Part shown: positions 15,346-21,584 of the stretch, piece by piece
Position numbering within the stretch: the first letter of the stretch is position 1
How the letters are laid out: the number at the start of each line of letters is the position of its first letter
From: a virus
Strand: one strand, 5' to 3'
Length of the DNA stretch: 23,217 nucleotides
IMG/VR virus record: IMGVR_UViG_3300020578_002130
Span: 1-23,217 of that record
The notes under the pieces: generated by a model
The model's database searches: none
What the model saw: the letters and a program-made list of their open reading frames with translations, nothing else
What the model was told of the DNA's origin: nothing
Made by a program: the position numbers and the translations under genes

Positions 15346-16530
15346 ATGTCTAGTCGTGCCGAACTCAAACAACAATTTATTGATGCTCTTATTTCTACTG
15401 GTAAGGGTACTATTACCCGTACCGAACTGAAAGAGATTGCAACAAAAATTGGTCTTGGTTCTGTAGGGTTCTTTACCAAAGAAGAATCGAATCGTGTCGG
15501 TCGTGGTAAGTACCGAGTTCCTTCTACCGCAATTTCAATGCAAGGGCAAGTAATTCAAATGCCAAAACAACAAGTAGAAAAATCTGGCAGTCGCATTCAA
15601 AATGTGACTACGGCTCTAGATGAAACAAATTTGGTGCCTGCACAATACAAAAACTATGTGCCGTTTGGTAACTACGAAGATGTTTTGTCCATCGTAATGG
15701 CGAATCGTTTCTTTCCTGTTTTCATTTCTGGTCATTCTGGTAATGGTAAAACAATGTCTATCGAACAGGCTTGTGCCAAGGCAAAACGCAAATTCGTTTG
15801 TGTATCAATGACACCTGAAACCGATGAGAGTGATTTGCTTGGCAACTATGTTCTCATTGATGGTAATATGGAGTGGCGTGATGGTCCTGTGACTACTGCT
15901 GCTCGACAAGGTGCCGTTCTCTGCATCGATGAGATTGATTATGGTGCTCAAAATCTTTCCAGTCTTCAGCGAGTGCTCGAAGGCAAACCATTTATGTTGA
16001 AGAAGAAAGGCGAAGTAATTACACCGGCGCCTGGCTTTACTGTGTTTGCGACTGCGAATACAAAAGGTAAAGGTTCTGACGATGGTCGTTATATGTTTAC
16101 CAATGTGTTGAATGAGGCTTTTCTCGAACGCTTTCGTACCACAATGGAACAAGACTTTCCTCCTGCCAAGACTGAACGCAAAATCATTGAGAAAGAACTG
16201 GTATCTGCCGGTCGTGCTGACGATGACTTTGCTGAGAAACTTGTTACTTGGGCAGATGTTATTCGTAAAACATTCGCTGATGGCGGTTGCGATGAAGTGA
16301 TTTCTACTCGCCGTCTTGTGCATATCGTAGAAACCTATGGTATCTTTGGCGATAAGATGAAGGCAATTACTCTCTGTCTGAATCGTTTTGATGACGATAC
16401 CAAAATGTCATTCATTGACTTGTATACCAAAGTTGATGCGGGTGCTACTGCCGAAGAAATTTTGGCACCTGTAGTTGAACCCGAAGAAACAAAGGTAGAA
16501 ATGCGTAGTGAAGAAGAACAACCTTTTTAA
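15346..16530 (+). CDS. cobS: MoxR/CobS-type AAA+ ATPase
   Basis: 394 aa. Walker A GHSGNGKT is at 129-136, Walker B LCIDEID at 192-198, the sensor-1 Asn in FATAN at 234-238 and a probable arginine finger in LERFR at 260-264; a DESDLLG segment near 160-166 is typical of the MoxR/CobS group. The first 75 residues look like a small helical, possibly DNA- or partner-binding domain. In cyanophages this family is annotated CobS, the ATPase of cobaltochelatase, but no other cobalamin gene is present here. Its probable partner is the VWA/zincin protein directly upstream. The C-terminus is acidic (EPEETKVEMRSEEEQ). It has its own promoter and a strong terminator. Confidence 0.88.
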   Translation: MSSRAELKQQFIDALISTGKGTITRTELKEIATKIGLGSVGFFTKEESNRVGRGKYRVPSTAISMQGQVIQMPKQQVEKSGSRIQNVTTALDETNLVPAQYKNYVPFGNYEDVLSIVMANRFFPVFISGHSGNGKTMSIEQACAKAKRKFVCVSMTPETDESDLLGNYVLIDGNMEWRDGPVTTAARQGAVLCIDEIDYGAQNLSSLQRVLEGKPFMLKKKGEVITPAPGFTVFATANTKGKGSDDGRYMFTNVLNEAFLERFRTTMEQDFPPAKTERKIIEKELVSAGRADDDFAEKLVTWADVIRKTFADGGCDEVISTRRLVHIVETYGIFGDKMKAITLCLNRFDDDTKMSFIDLYTKVDAGATAEEILAPVVEPEETKVEMRSEEEQPF

Positions 16531-16547
16531 TTAGTGGTCGGCACTTT

Positions 16548-16576
16548 GACCCATCGGTAACGATGGGTCTTTTTTT
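16548..16576 (+). terminator. Strong rho-independent terminator after the AAA ATPase gene
   Basis: Perfect 9-bp stem GACCCATCG (16548-16556) and CGATGGGTC (16561-16569) with a GTAA (GNRA-type) tetraloop, followed by seven T. Confidence 0.92.
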
Positions 16577-16596
16577 AATTACTACCGAAGTAAGTG

Positions 16597-16625
16597 TTGA
16601 CATACACATAAAAGTATAATATAAT
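16597..16625 (+). promoter_or_regulatory. Consensus sigma70 promoter for the small DNA-binding-type gene
   Basis: TTGACA at 16597-16602, a 17-base spacer and TATAAT at 16620-16625. A second TATAAT at 16615-16620 has only a 12-base spacer and is less likely. The transcript would start near 16632. The -35 box is preceded by GTG rather than TGC. Confidence 0.82.
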
Positions 16626-16631
16626 TGTAAC

Positions 16632-16690
16632 AAGATTTGAGAGAACGGTCGCCTCTCAAATGATTTTTTAACTGCGGCCTTTTTAATCTT
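16632..16690 (+). promoter_or_regulatory. Structured 5' leader RNA with pseudoknot or attenuator potential
   Basis: The leader begins at the predicted transcript start. A 9-bp stem pairs ATTTGAGAG (16635-16643) with CTCTCAAAT (16653-16661), followed by six T at 16664-16669, like a terminator. The hairpin loop contains GGTCGC (16647-16652), which can pair with GCGGCC at 16674-16679 with one G-U pair, making an H-type pseudoknot; that downstream strand is itself followed by five T. AAGATT at 16632-16637 can pair with AATCTT at 16685-16690, just before the ribosome-binding site. I match it to no known riboswitch. Confidence 0.55.
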
Positions 16691-16706
16691 TATGGAGTAT
16701 TTCGTA

Positions 16707-16979
16707 ATGTCTGTTAAATCTAAAGTCCTTTCTTATCTGTCGAAAGATTCTTCTTACAACACCCTGACTGCTAACAAGATGCAGTCAATGTTCGGTGCCG
16801 CCAATCCTTCTGCCGTGATTGACGAACTGCGTAAAGATGGTCATGCCATCTATCTGAACACTCGCATCAATGCGAACGGTGAGAAAGTTTCTTTCTATCG
16901 CCTTGGCACTCCTACCAAGCGCATGATTGCTGCTGGCATTCGTGCTCTGCGTGAGAACGGAGTCCGTGCTTTTGCCTAA
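16707..16979 (+). CDS. Small basic winged-helix-like protein, probably highly expressed
   Basis: 90 aa from the ATG at 16707; the in-frame ATG at 16692 is rejected because GGAG at 16694-16697 is the ribosome-binding site for 16707. The sequence suggests a small wHTH domain: a helix SVKSKVLSYLSK, then NTLTANKMQSMFG and NPSAVIDELRKDGH as the helix-turn-helix, and a wing with YLNTRINANGEKVSFYRLG. The C-terminus is basic. Codon use differs from neighbours, with many CTG, CGT/CGC, AAC, ACC and GCC codons, as in strongly expressed genes. Together with its own promoter, structured leader and terminator, this suggests an abundant early DNA-binding protein. I do not recognise a named family. Confidence 0.72.
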   Translation: MSVKSKVLSYLSKDSSYNTLTANKMQSMFGAANPSAVIDELRKDGHAIYLNTRINANGEKVSFYRLGTPTKRMIAAGIRALRENGVRAFA

Positions 16980-16998
16980 AATAGTTTAGAAAAAGCAT

Positions 16999-17037
16999 AG
17001 AGGAAGTAATACATATAGGTGTTACTTCCTCTTTTTT
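16999..17037 (+). terminator. Strong rho-independent terminator after the small wHTH-like gene
   Basis: Perfect 11-bp stem AGAGGAAGTAA (16999-17009) with TTACTTCCTCT (17022-17032), a 12-base loop, and T through 17037. Confidence 0.92.
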
Positions 17038-17053
17038 CATTTATGGAGTTGTC

Positions 17054-17869
17054 ATGGAAATACAAGTTAAAGTTGAAGATTTGAAAAAGCATAAGGTGTT
17101 TGTGGCAACACCAATGTATGGAGGCATGGCACATGGTCTCTATATCAAATCATGCCTCGACCTACAGACCACAATGTCGAAATATGGCATCGAAACCAAA
17201 TTCTCATTTCTGTTCAATGAATCATTAATTACACGGGCTCGCAACTATCTTGTTGATGAGTTTCTCCGTTCAGATTTTACCCACCTTCTCTTTATTGACT
17301 CTGACATTCATTACAATCCACAAGATGTAATTGCAATGCTGGCGTTGAATAAAGATGTAATTGGTGGTCCTTATCCTAAGAAATCAATCAATTGGGGCAA
17401 TGTCGCCCAAGCCGCAAGAAACCATCCAAAGATGGAACCAAAAGAATTAGAAACTCTTGTCGGTGAGTATGTGTTCAATGTTGTAAAAGGCACAAAACAA
17501 TTCCAAGTTACCGACCCATTAGAAGTTTTAGAAATTGGTACTGGCTTTATGATGGTCAAGCGTGAAGTGTTTGATAAGATGAAAGAAGCTTATCCAATGA
17601 TTCACTATAAACCTGACCATGTTGGTCAAGCAAACTTTGACGGCACTCGTTACATTCACGCATTCTTTGATACCGTAATTGATACCGCAGATTCAATTAC
17701 TGGTGGTGGTTCTGACCGTTATCTAAGTGAAGATTATATGTTCTGTCAAATGTGGCGTAAGATTGATGGACAAGTTTGGTTATGTCCGTGGATGAAAACG
17801 CAACACATTGGCACTTATGCATTCACTGGTAATATGCCTGCGGTTGCACAATACACAGGAAGATTGTAA
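17054..17869 (+). CDS. GT-A-like glycosyltransferase
   Basis: 271 aa. The N-terminus has the strand VFVATPMYGG (15-24); an SLITRARNYLVDEFL segment (57-71) leads into THLLFIDSDIHYNP (76-89), in which D82-S-D84 is the DxD metal/nucleotide-sugar motif, then DVIGGPYPKK. A second conserved-looking region, IGTGFMMVKREVF near 163-175, resembles the acceptor side of GT-A enzymes. It probably transfers a sugar from a nucleotide donor; whether to host surface glycan, virion protein or DNA is not visible. It stands after a terminator with a TGGAG ribosome-binding site and no clear promoter, and its TAA overlaps the next ATG by one base. Confidence 0.72.
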   Translation: MEIQVKVEDLKKHKVFVATPMYGGMAHGLYIKSCLDLQTTMSKYGIETKFSFLFNESLITRARNYLVDEFLRSDFTHLLFIDSDIHYNPQDVIAMLALNKDVIGGPYPKKSINWGNVAQAARNHPKMEPKELETLVGEYVFNVVKGTKQFQVTDPLEVLEIGTGFMMVKREVFDKMKEAYPMIHYKPDHVGQANFDGTRYIHAFFDTVIDTADSITGGGSDRYLSEDYMFCQMWRKIDGQVWLCPWMKTQHIGTYAFTGNMPAVAQYTGRL

Positions 17870-18270
17870 TGGACGCTGAATATCCAATGCATCCAAATTG
17901 GAAAGTTTCATTTACTGGACCAGGTGAGAGTGATTGGAAGATTGATTCAGTAAAGGCATCACAAAATGCAACAATTGGTGGTCGTAAGTTCGATGGTGGC
18001 AAATTGCAATATGGTCTTGTGCCGCCACTTGCACTCAAAGCTACAGTTGATGTTTTGACATTTGGTGCCGAGAAGTATGAACCGGACAATTGGAAAGTTG
18101 TACCTGATTCTAAACGCAGGTACTTTGATGCCCTACAAAGACATGTATGGGCATGGAAAGAAGGTGAACAAATTGATCCAGAATCAGGTAAACATCACCT
18201 CGCACATGCACTTTGCTGCTTGATGTTTCTGTATGAACATGATATAATATATTCTGTTGATAAATCTTAA
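17869..18270 (+). CDS. dATP/dGTP diphosphohydrolase-like protein (DUF5664/MazZ-like)
   Basis: 133 aa. The central segment GRKFDGGKLQYGLVPPLAL, then DVLTFGAEKYEPDNWK, RRYFDALQRHVWAWKEGE and HHLAHALCCLMFLYE, is the pattern of the phage dATP/dGTP diphosphohydrolase N-terminal family, related to MazG-type all-alpha NTP pyrophosphatases. Such enzymes cleave dNTPs to dNMP and pyrophosphate. In phages with 2-aminoadenine (Z) DNA, the MazZ relative supplies dGMP and removes dATP, but many phages carry this domain without the Z pathway, and no PurZ is in this window. It begins at TAATG with the glycosyltransferase stop. Its 3' end contains a good promoter for gp45. Confidence 0.75.
   Translation: MDAEYPMHPNWKVSFTGPGESDWKIDSVKASQNATIGGRKFDGGKLQYGLVPPLALKATVDVLTFGAEKYEPDNWKVVPDSKRRYFDALQRHVWAWKEGEQIDPESGKHHLAHALCCLMFLYEHDIIYSVDKS
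18217..18248 (+). promoter_or_regulatory. Sigma70-type promoter for the gp45 clamp gene
   Basis: TTGATG at 18220-18225, a 17-base spacer and TATAAT at 18243-18248, with the same TGC ahead of the -35 box seen in other promoters here. It lies within the last codons of the dNTP diphosphohydrolase gene and would start transcription about 30 bases before the gp45 ATG. Confidence 0.7.
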
Positions 18271-18285
18271 TTATGAAAGGTCACT

Positions 18286-18969
18286 ATGAAATTATCAAAC
18301 GAAACAATTGCTGTATTGAAAAACTTTGGTGCAATCAACCAAGGTATTCTTTTCAAACCTGGTAAGAAACTCAAAACAGTTTCTTCACATAAAAATATTC
18401 TGGCAGAAGTTGATATCAAAGAAGATATTCCTGCTGAGTTTGGCATCTATGATTTGAACAATTTTCTGTCGGTCATTTCTCTACATAAAGATGATCCGTC
18501 TTTTGAATTCGATGACAAACAAGTTACAATCATTGGCAACAAAGGTCGTAGTAAAATCAAGTATCGTTTTACTCCTGCCAATATGATTGTCACACCGCCA
18601 GAGAAACAATTGACAATGCCTAATGCAGAAATCAAATTCGAATTGAAATTTGAAGACTTTGATTGGATCATGCGGGCTGCCAATGTTCTTTCTTCACCAC
18701 AAATTGCAATTGAATCTGATGGCAAAAAAGTCAACATTGTTACTCTCGACCTGTCAAATGATTCTGCACACACAGACGCACTAGAAATTACAGAAGGCAC
18801 TGGCAACAAATACAAGATGATTTTCAAAACAGAAAACATTACCAAGATTATGTCTGGTTCGTATGATGTTTCGATTTCATCTAAAGGCATCTCGCATTTC
18901 AAAAACAAAACTCTACCACTTCAGTATTGGGTTACAACTGAGGCAGGTTCTAAATTTGAGGCCTCATAA
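18286..18969 (+). CDS. 45: Sliding clamp gp45 (DNA polymerase processivity factor)
   Basis: 227 aa, the same length class as T4 gp45 (228). It reads as gp45 throughout: MKLSNETIAVLKNFG at the start, a YDLNNFLSVISL segment near residues 55-66, DWIMRAANVLSSPQIAI near 125-141 and the PLQYWVTTE end. The trimeric ring holds DNA polymerase gp43 on DNA, and in T4 it is also the mobile activator of late transcription with gp33/gp55. An AAAGG ribosome-binding site lies at 18276-18280, and a sigma70-type promoter is just upstream. The gp44 gene follows after 32 bases. Confidence 0.96.
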   Translation: MKLSNETIAVLKNFGAINQGILFKPGKKLKTVSSHKNILAEVDIKEDIPAEFGIYDLNNFLSVISLHKDDPSFEFDDKQVTIIGNKGRSKIKYRFTPANMIVTPPEKQLTMPNAEIKFELKFEDFDWIMRAANVLSSPQIAIESDGKKVNIVTLDLSNDSAHTDALEITEGTGNKYKMIFKTENITKIMSGSYDVSISSKGISHFKNKTLPLQYWVTTEAGSKFEAS

Positions 18970-19001
18970 TGTTATTATGAATATTGTGAAAGGTTTATAT
19001 T

Positions 19002-19931
19002 ATGGAACATTTATTGTGGACAGAGAAGTATCGTCCGAAGACAGTAGAAGATTGTATTCTACCAAATCGTTTGAAACAACCATTTCAGGAGTATGTCAAT
19101 CAGAAACAGATTCCTAATCTGCTTCTAACTGGCGGTGCGGGTGTTGGCAAGACTACAGTTGCCAAAGCACTCTGCAATGAAATTGGTTGTGACTTTATGG
19201 TCATCAATGGTTCTGATGAGAATGGCGTTGAAACAATTCGTGTCAAAATCAAAAACTATGCCTCATCTGTTTCATTCTCTGGTGGTCGTAAAGTTATTAT
19301 TCTAGATGAGGCTGATTATCTAACAACAAACGCACAAGCAATTCTCCGTAATGCGGTTGAAGAATTTGCAAGTAATTGTTCATTCATTTTTACTTGTAAC
19401 TATAAGAATCGCATCATCGAACCATTGCATTCTCGGTGTGCAGTCGTAGATTTTTCTTTGAAGAATGGCGAGAAGGCCAAGATGGCGGCCGCCTTCTTTA
19501 AGAGAATTCAATCAATTCTGCAAAGTGAAAAAGTTGAGTATGAGGATGCTGTAATTGCAGAACTCATCAAAAAACATTTTCCTGACTTTCGTAGGGCAAT
19601 CAATGAACTTCAAAGATACTCACAATTAGGTAAAATTGATACAGGCATTCTGTCTCAAATTGGTGAAGTATCAATTGAAGAAATCGTAAAGAACATCAAA
19701 GATAAAGACTTTGGTTCAATTCGTAAGTGGGTTGCGACACACGAAATTGATTCGTCTACACTCTATCGTAAACTGTATGATGCTCTTTATGATAATCTAA
19801 AACCTCAATCAATTCCTCAGGCAGTTATTATTCTTGCTGACTATCAATACAAGGCGGCCTTTGTTGCTGACCAAGAGATTAATACTGTTGCATGTTTGAC
19901 TGAATTGATGGTATCTTGTGAGTTTGTATGA
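19002..19931 (+). CDS. 44: Clamp loader large subunit gp44 (AAA+ ATPase)
   Basis: 309 aa (T4 gp44 319). The N-terminus has WTEKYRPKTVEDC; Walker A GGAGVGKT is at 44-51, Walker B VIILDEAD at 98-105, sensor-1 at FTCNY (130-134) and the trans-acting SRC motif HSRC at 143-146. These are the RFC/clamp-loader features. Four gp44 with one gp62 open and load the gp45 ring in an ATP-dependent way. The ATG at 19002 has AAAGG at 18989-18993. It overlaps the small membrane protein gene by ATGA. Confidence 0.97.
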   Translation: MEHLLWTEKYRPKTVEDCILPNRLKQPFQEYVNQKQIPNLLLTGGAGVGKTTVAKALCNEIGCDFMVINGSDENGVETIRVKIKNYASSVSFSGGRKVIILDEADYLTTNAQAILRNAVEEFASNCSFIFTCNYKNRIIEPLHSRCAVVDFSLKNGEKAKMAAAFFKRIQSILQSEKVEYEDAVIAELIKKHFPDFRRAINELQRYSQLGKIDTGILSQIGEVSIEEIVKNIKDKDFGSIRKWVATHEIDSSTLYRKLYDALYDNLKPQSIPQAVIILADYQYKAAFVADQEINTVACLTELMVSCEFV

Positions 19932-20215
19932 ATGAAATATTTCAAAACACTTGGACATGGATACATGAAGATTTTAGAAGCAATCAATTCCGCTTTGTCG
20001 TGGAAGTATTTGCTTGGGCTATTTCTATTGGTTGCAGTATCACTATGGCTCTCACAGTTCCTACCCCACCCCTTCTTATTCTTTATCCTATTTGGATTAT
20101 TGGTTGTGGCATGTATGCTTGGGCTGCTTGGACTCGTAGTTCTTTTGGTATGCTTGCTAACTATCTTCTTCTTGTTACGATTGACTCGGTTGGTCTCATA
20201 AGGATGATTATATGA
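19928..20215 (+). CDS. Small three-helix membrane protein between gp44 and gp62
   Basis: 95 aa. After a polar start (MNEIFQNTWTWIHEDFRSNQFR), three hydrophobic stretches are visible at about 23-44, 48-68 and 74-94, with WTRSS as a short loop. It is joined by ATGA overlaps to both gp44 and gp62. The reading frame starting four bases later (19932) is also open and very hydrophobic, but it ends before gp62 without coupling and is treated as a shadow. I recall similar short membrane proteins at this position in T4-like marine phages, but know no function. Membrane anchoring of the replication complex is only a guess. Confidence 0.75.
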   Translation: MNEIFQNTWTWIHEDFRSNQFRFVVEVFAWAISIGCSITMALTVPTPPLLILYPIWIIGCGMYAWAAWTRSSFGMLANYLLLVTIDSVGLIRMII

Positions 20216-20595
20216 GTCCTTTCGATTATGTCAAAGAGATTTTGCAGGGAAAGAAGCAACTAATTGTTGATGAATTGACAGAGAAAGAATACTCACCTTT
20301 TCTGACAAATCGTAGTCTTTCCTATCATAAAGATTGTATTATGTTCGCAAATGAGATGAACAGACGCCATCATGCCGATAAAAAGCTCCAACATGATTTT
20401 CTTATAAATACCGTCAGGTCACAGAAACGACCTTTTGCGAAGTGGGTAAAATCTGAAAAGAGTGATAATATAGAATGTATAAAGACTATCTACGGTTTCT
20501 CAGATACTAAGGCCCGAGAGGCACTTTCTCTACTAAGCAAAGAACAAATCCAAGAATTAAAAGAACAAACCAGAATTGGTGGATTAGGGAAATGA
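20212..20595 (+). CDS. 62: Clamp loader small subunit gp62
   Basis: 127 aa, shorter than T4 gp62 (187). Position between gp44 and regA and the sequence (MSPFDYVKEILQGKKQLI, NRSLSYHKDCIMFANEMN, ending in a helical region) identify it as gp62, the single non-ATPase subunit that organises the gp44 tetramer. The shorter length is like that of clamp-loader small subunits in marine T4-like phages and suggests loss of the T4 C-terminal domain. ATGA overlap upstream. A perfect T4-type late promoter string TATAAATA lies inside the gene at 20403-20410. Confidence 0.9.
   Translation: MSPFDYVKEILQGKKQLIVDELTEKEYSPFLTNRSLSYHKDCIMFANEMNRRHHADKKLQHDFLINTVRSQKRPFAKWVKSEKSDNIECIKTIYGFSDTKAREALSLLSKEQIQELKEQTRIGGLGK
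20403..20410 (+). promoter_or_regulatory. Possible T4-type late promoter (TATAAATA) inside gp62
   Basis: Exact match to the gp55-dependent late promoter core TATAAATA, on the + strand within the gp62 coding sequence. If used, it would transcribe regA and hsp20 late. An 8-base AT string can occur by chance in this composition, so this is only a candidate. Confidence 0.3.
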
Positions 20596-20596
20596 A

Positions 20597-21001
20597 ATGG
20601 TAGACTTGACTAAATTCATTGAGGTAAGTCTCAATGAACAAGATGATTTTTTGAAGGTGAGAGAGACACTTACTCGTATTGGTGTTTCTTCCCGTAAAGA
20701 AAGAGTGCTGTATCAATCGTGCCATATCTTACACAAGCAAGGCAGATATTATATTGTTCATTTCAAAGAGCTGTTTGCCTTGGATGGTAAACCATCGAAC
20801 ATTACAGAGAACGACATACAAAGAAGAAACGCAATTGCTAATTTGTTAGAGGAATGGGGACTGGTAAAGATATTGAATCCTAGACTTTTAGAAGACAATA
20901 TTGCCCCACTTCATCAGATAAAAATTATATCATTCAAAGAGAAAGATGATTGGGAGTTAGTTGCCAAATATAACATTGGCAAAAAGTCCACTGATTACTA
21001 A
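20597..21001 (+). CDS. regA: Translational repressor RegA
   Basis: 134 aa (T4 RegA 122). The core is very close to T4 RegA: DFLKVRETLTRIGV, then ERVLYQSCHILHKQGRYYIVHFKEL, LLEEWGLVKI and ISFKEKDDWELVAKYNIG in the same order. RegA binds the start regions of early phage mRNAs, including those for gp44 and gp45 in T4, and blocks initiation. It has a slightly longer C-terminus (KKSTDY) and a longer N-terminus than T4. AGGGA at 20586-20590 is the ribosome-binding site. It follows gp62 by one base, the standard T4 order 45-44-62-regA. Confidence 0.95.
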   Translation: MVDLTKFIEVSLNEQDDFLKVRETLTRIGVSSRKERVLYQSCHILHKQGRYYIVHFKELFALDGKPSNITENDIQRRNAIANLLEEWGLVKILNPRLLEDNIAPLHQIKIISFKEKDDWELVAKYNIGKKSTDY

Positions 21002-21008
21002 ATAATTG

Positions 21009-21033
21009 TGCGGCGCCTAATGGGTCGCATTTT
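21009..21033 (+). terminator. Weak terminator-like hairpin between regA and hsp20
   Basis: TGCGGC (21009-21014) pairs with GTCGCA (21024-21029) with one G-U pair; after a bulged G, CC (21016-21017) pairs with GG (21022-21023) around a TAAT loop. Four T follow. The T-run is short, so read-through into hsp20 is likely. Confidence 0.45.
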
Positions 21034-21062
21034 GATAACTTGCTTTTTTAAGGAGATAAAAC

Positions 21063-21545
21063 ATGACAGTAGGTCGTATTTCTTTTGGGCCACTTGCCCA
21101 TACAACATTGGGTTTTGAGCGTTTCTTTGATGATGTTGAAAAACTTTTGAGCATGGATGTGACAAAAACAACCCAGTCTTTTCCTCCTCACAATATCATC
21201 AAACTAGATGAGACACATTACATTGTCGAACTAGCTGTTGCTGGTTTCAGTAAGAATGAAATCGAAATCACAGCAGAAGATGGTACACTCACAATCAAAG
21301 GTGAGAAGAAAGACAAAGATGTTGAAGTGACATATCTGCATCGTGGTATCGGCACTCGTTCATTTACAAAACAGTTGACGATTGCTGACACCGTTGAAGT
21401 AAAAGGTGCAGAGTATAAAGATGGTATCTTGCGTGTTGGTTTAGAGAATGTAATTCCTGAACACAAGAAACCTCGTAAGATTGAAATTGGTAATGAACTT
21501 AAAGAGTTTAAGCCGCAACTTCTACAAGAAGCAAAAGCAGCATAA
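21063..21545 (+). CDS. hsp20: Small heat-shock protein Hsp20 (IbpA-like)
   Basis: 160 aa. The alpha-crystallin domain spans about residues 40-145: PHNIIKLDETHYIVELAVAGFSKNEIEI, then GTLTIKGEKK, then RSFTKQLTIADTVEVKGAEYKDGILRVGLE; the DGILRVGLEN element corresponds to the conserved A-x-x-x-n-GvL motif. The C-terminus contains PRKIEI. Hsp20 chaperones hold misfolding proteins in oligomers and are common in T4-like phages of aquatic bacteria. It has a near-perfect AAGGAG site at 21050-21055, implying strong translation, and a UUCG hairpin right after the stop. Confidence 0.93.
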   Translation: MTVGRISFGPLAHTTLGFERFFDDVEKLLSMDVTKTTQSFPPHNIIKLDETHYIVELAVAGFSKNEIEITAEDGTLTIKGEKKDKDVEVTYLHRGIGTRSFTKQLTIADTVEVKGAEYKDGILRVGLENVIPEHKKPRKIEIGNELKEFKPQLLQEAKAA

Positions 21546-21549
21546 ACTC

Positions 21550-21571
21550 AGCGGGACTTCGGTCCCGCTTT
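21550..21571 (+). terminator. UUCG-capped hairpin after hsp20
   Basis: Perfect 8-bp stem AGCGGGAC (21550-21557) and GTCCCGCT (21562-21569) around a TTCG loop closed by C-G, an unusually stable tetraloop. Only three T follow before A, so it may act as a partial terminator or as 3'-end protection of hsp20 mRNA. Confidence 0.7.
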
Positions 21572-21584
21572 ACTTGGAGATATT

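Noticed and set aside
15805-16323. 172-aa open frame on the minus strand
   Set aside because: It lies fully opposite the AAA ATPase gene, whose motifs are complete, and has no ribosome-binding site or neighbour on that strand.
15346-16530. Cobalamin biosynthesis (cobaltochelatase) as the function of the CobS-like gene
   Set aside because: Only the ATPase and a VWA partner are present; no CobN or other pathway gene is visible. The family name is kept, but the pathway is not claimed.
18447-18908. 153-aa open frame on the minus strand
   Set aside because: It is the shadow of the gp45 clamp gene; no independent support.
19932-20201. Alternative 89-aa hydrophobic reading frame in the membrane protein gene
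   Set aside because: It is very rich in Leu/Val/Phe as expected for a +1 shift of a T-rich membrane gene, and it does not reach the gp62 start. The 19928 frame has ATGA links on both sides and a more natural composition.
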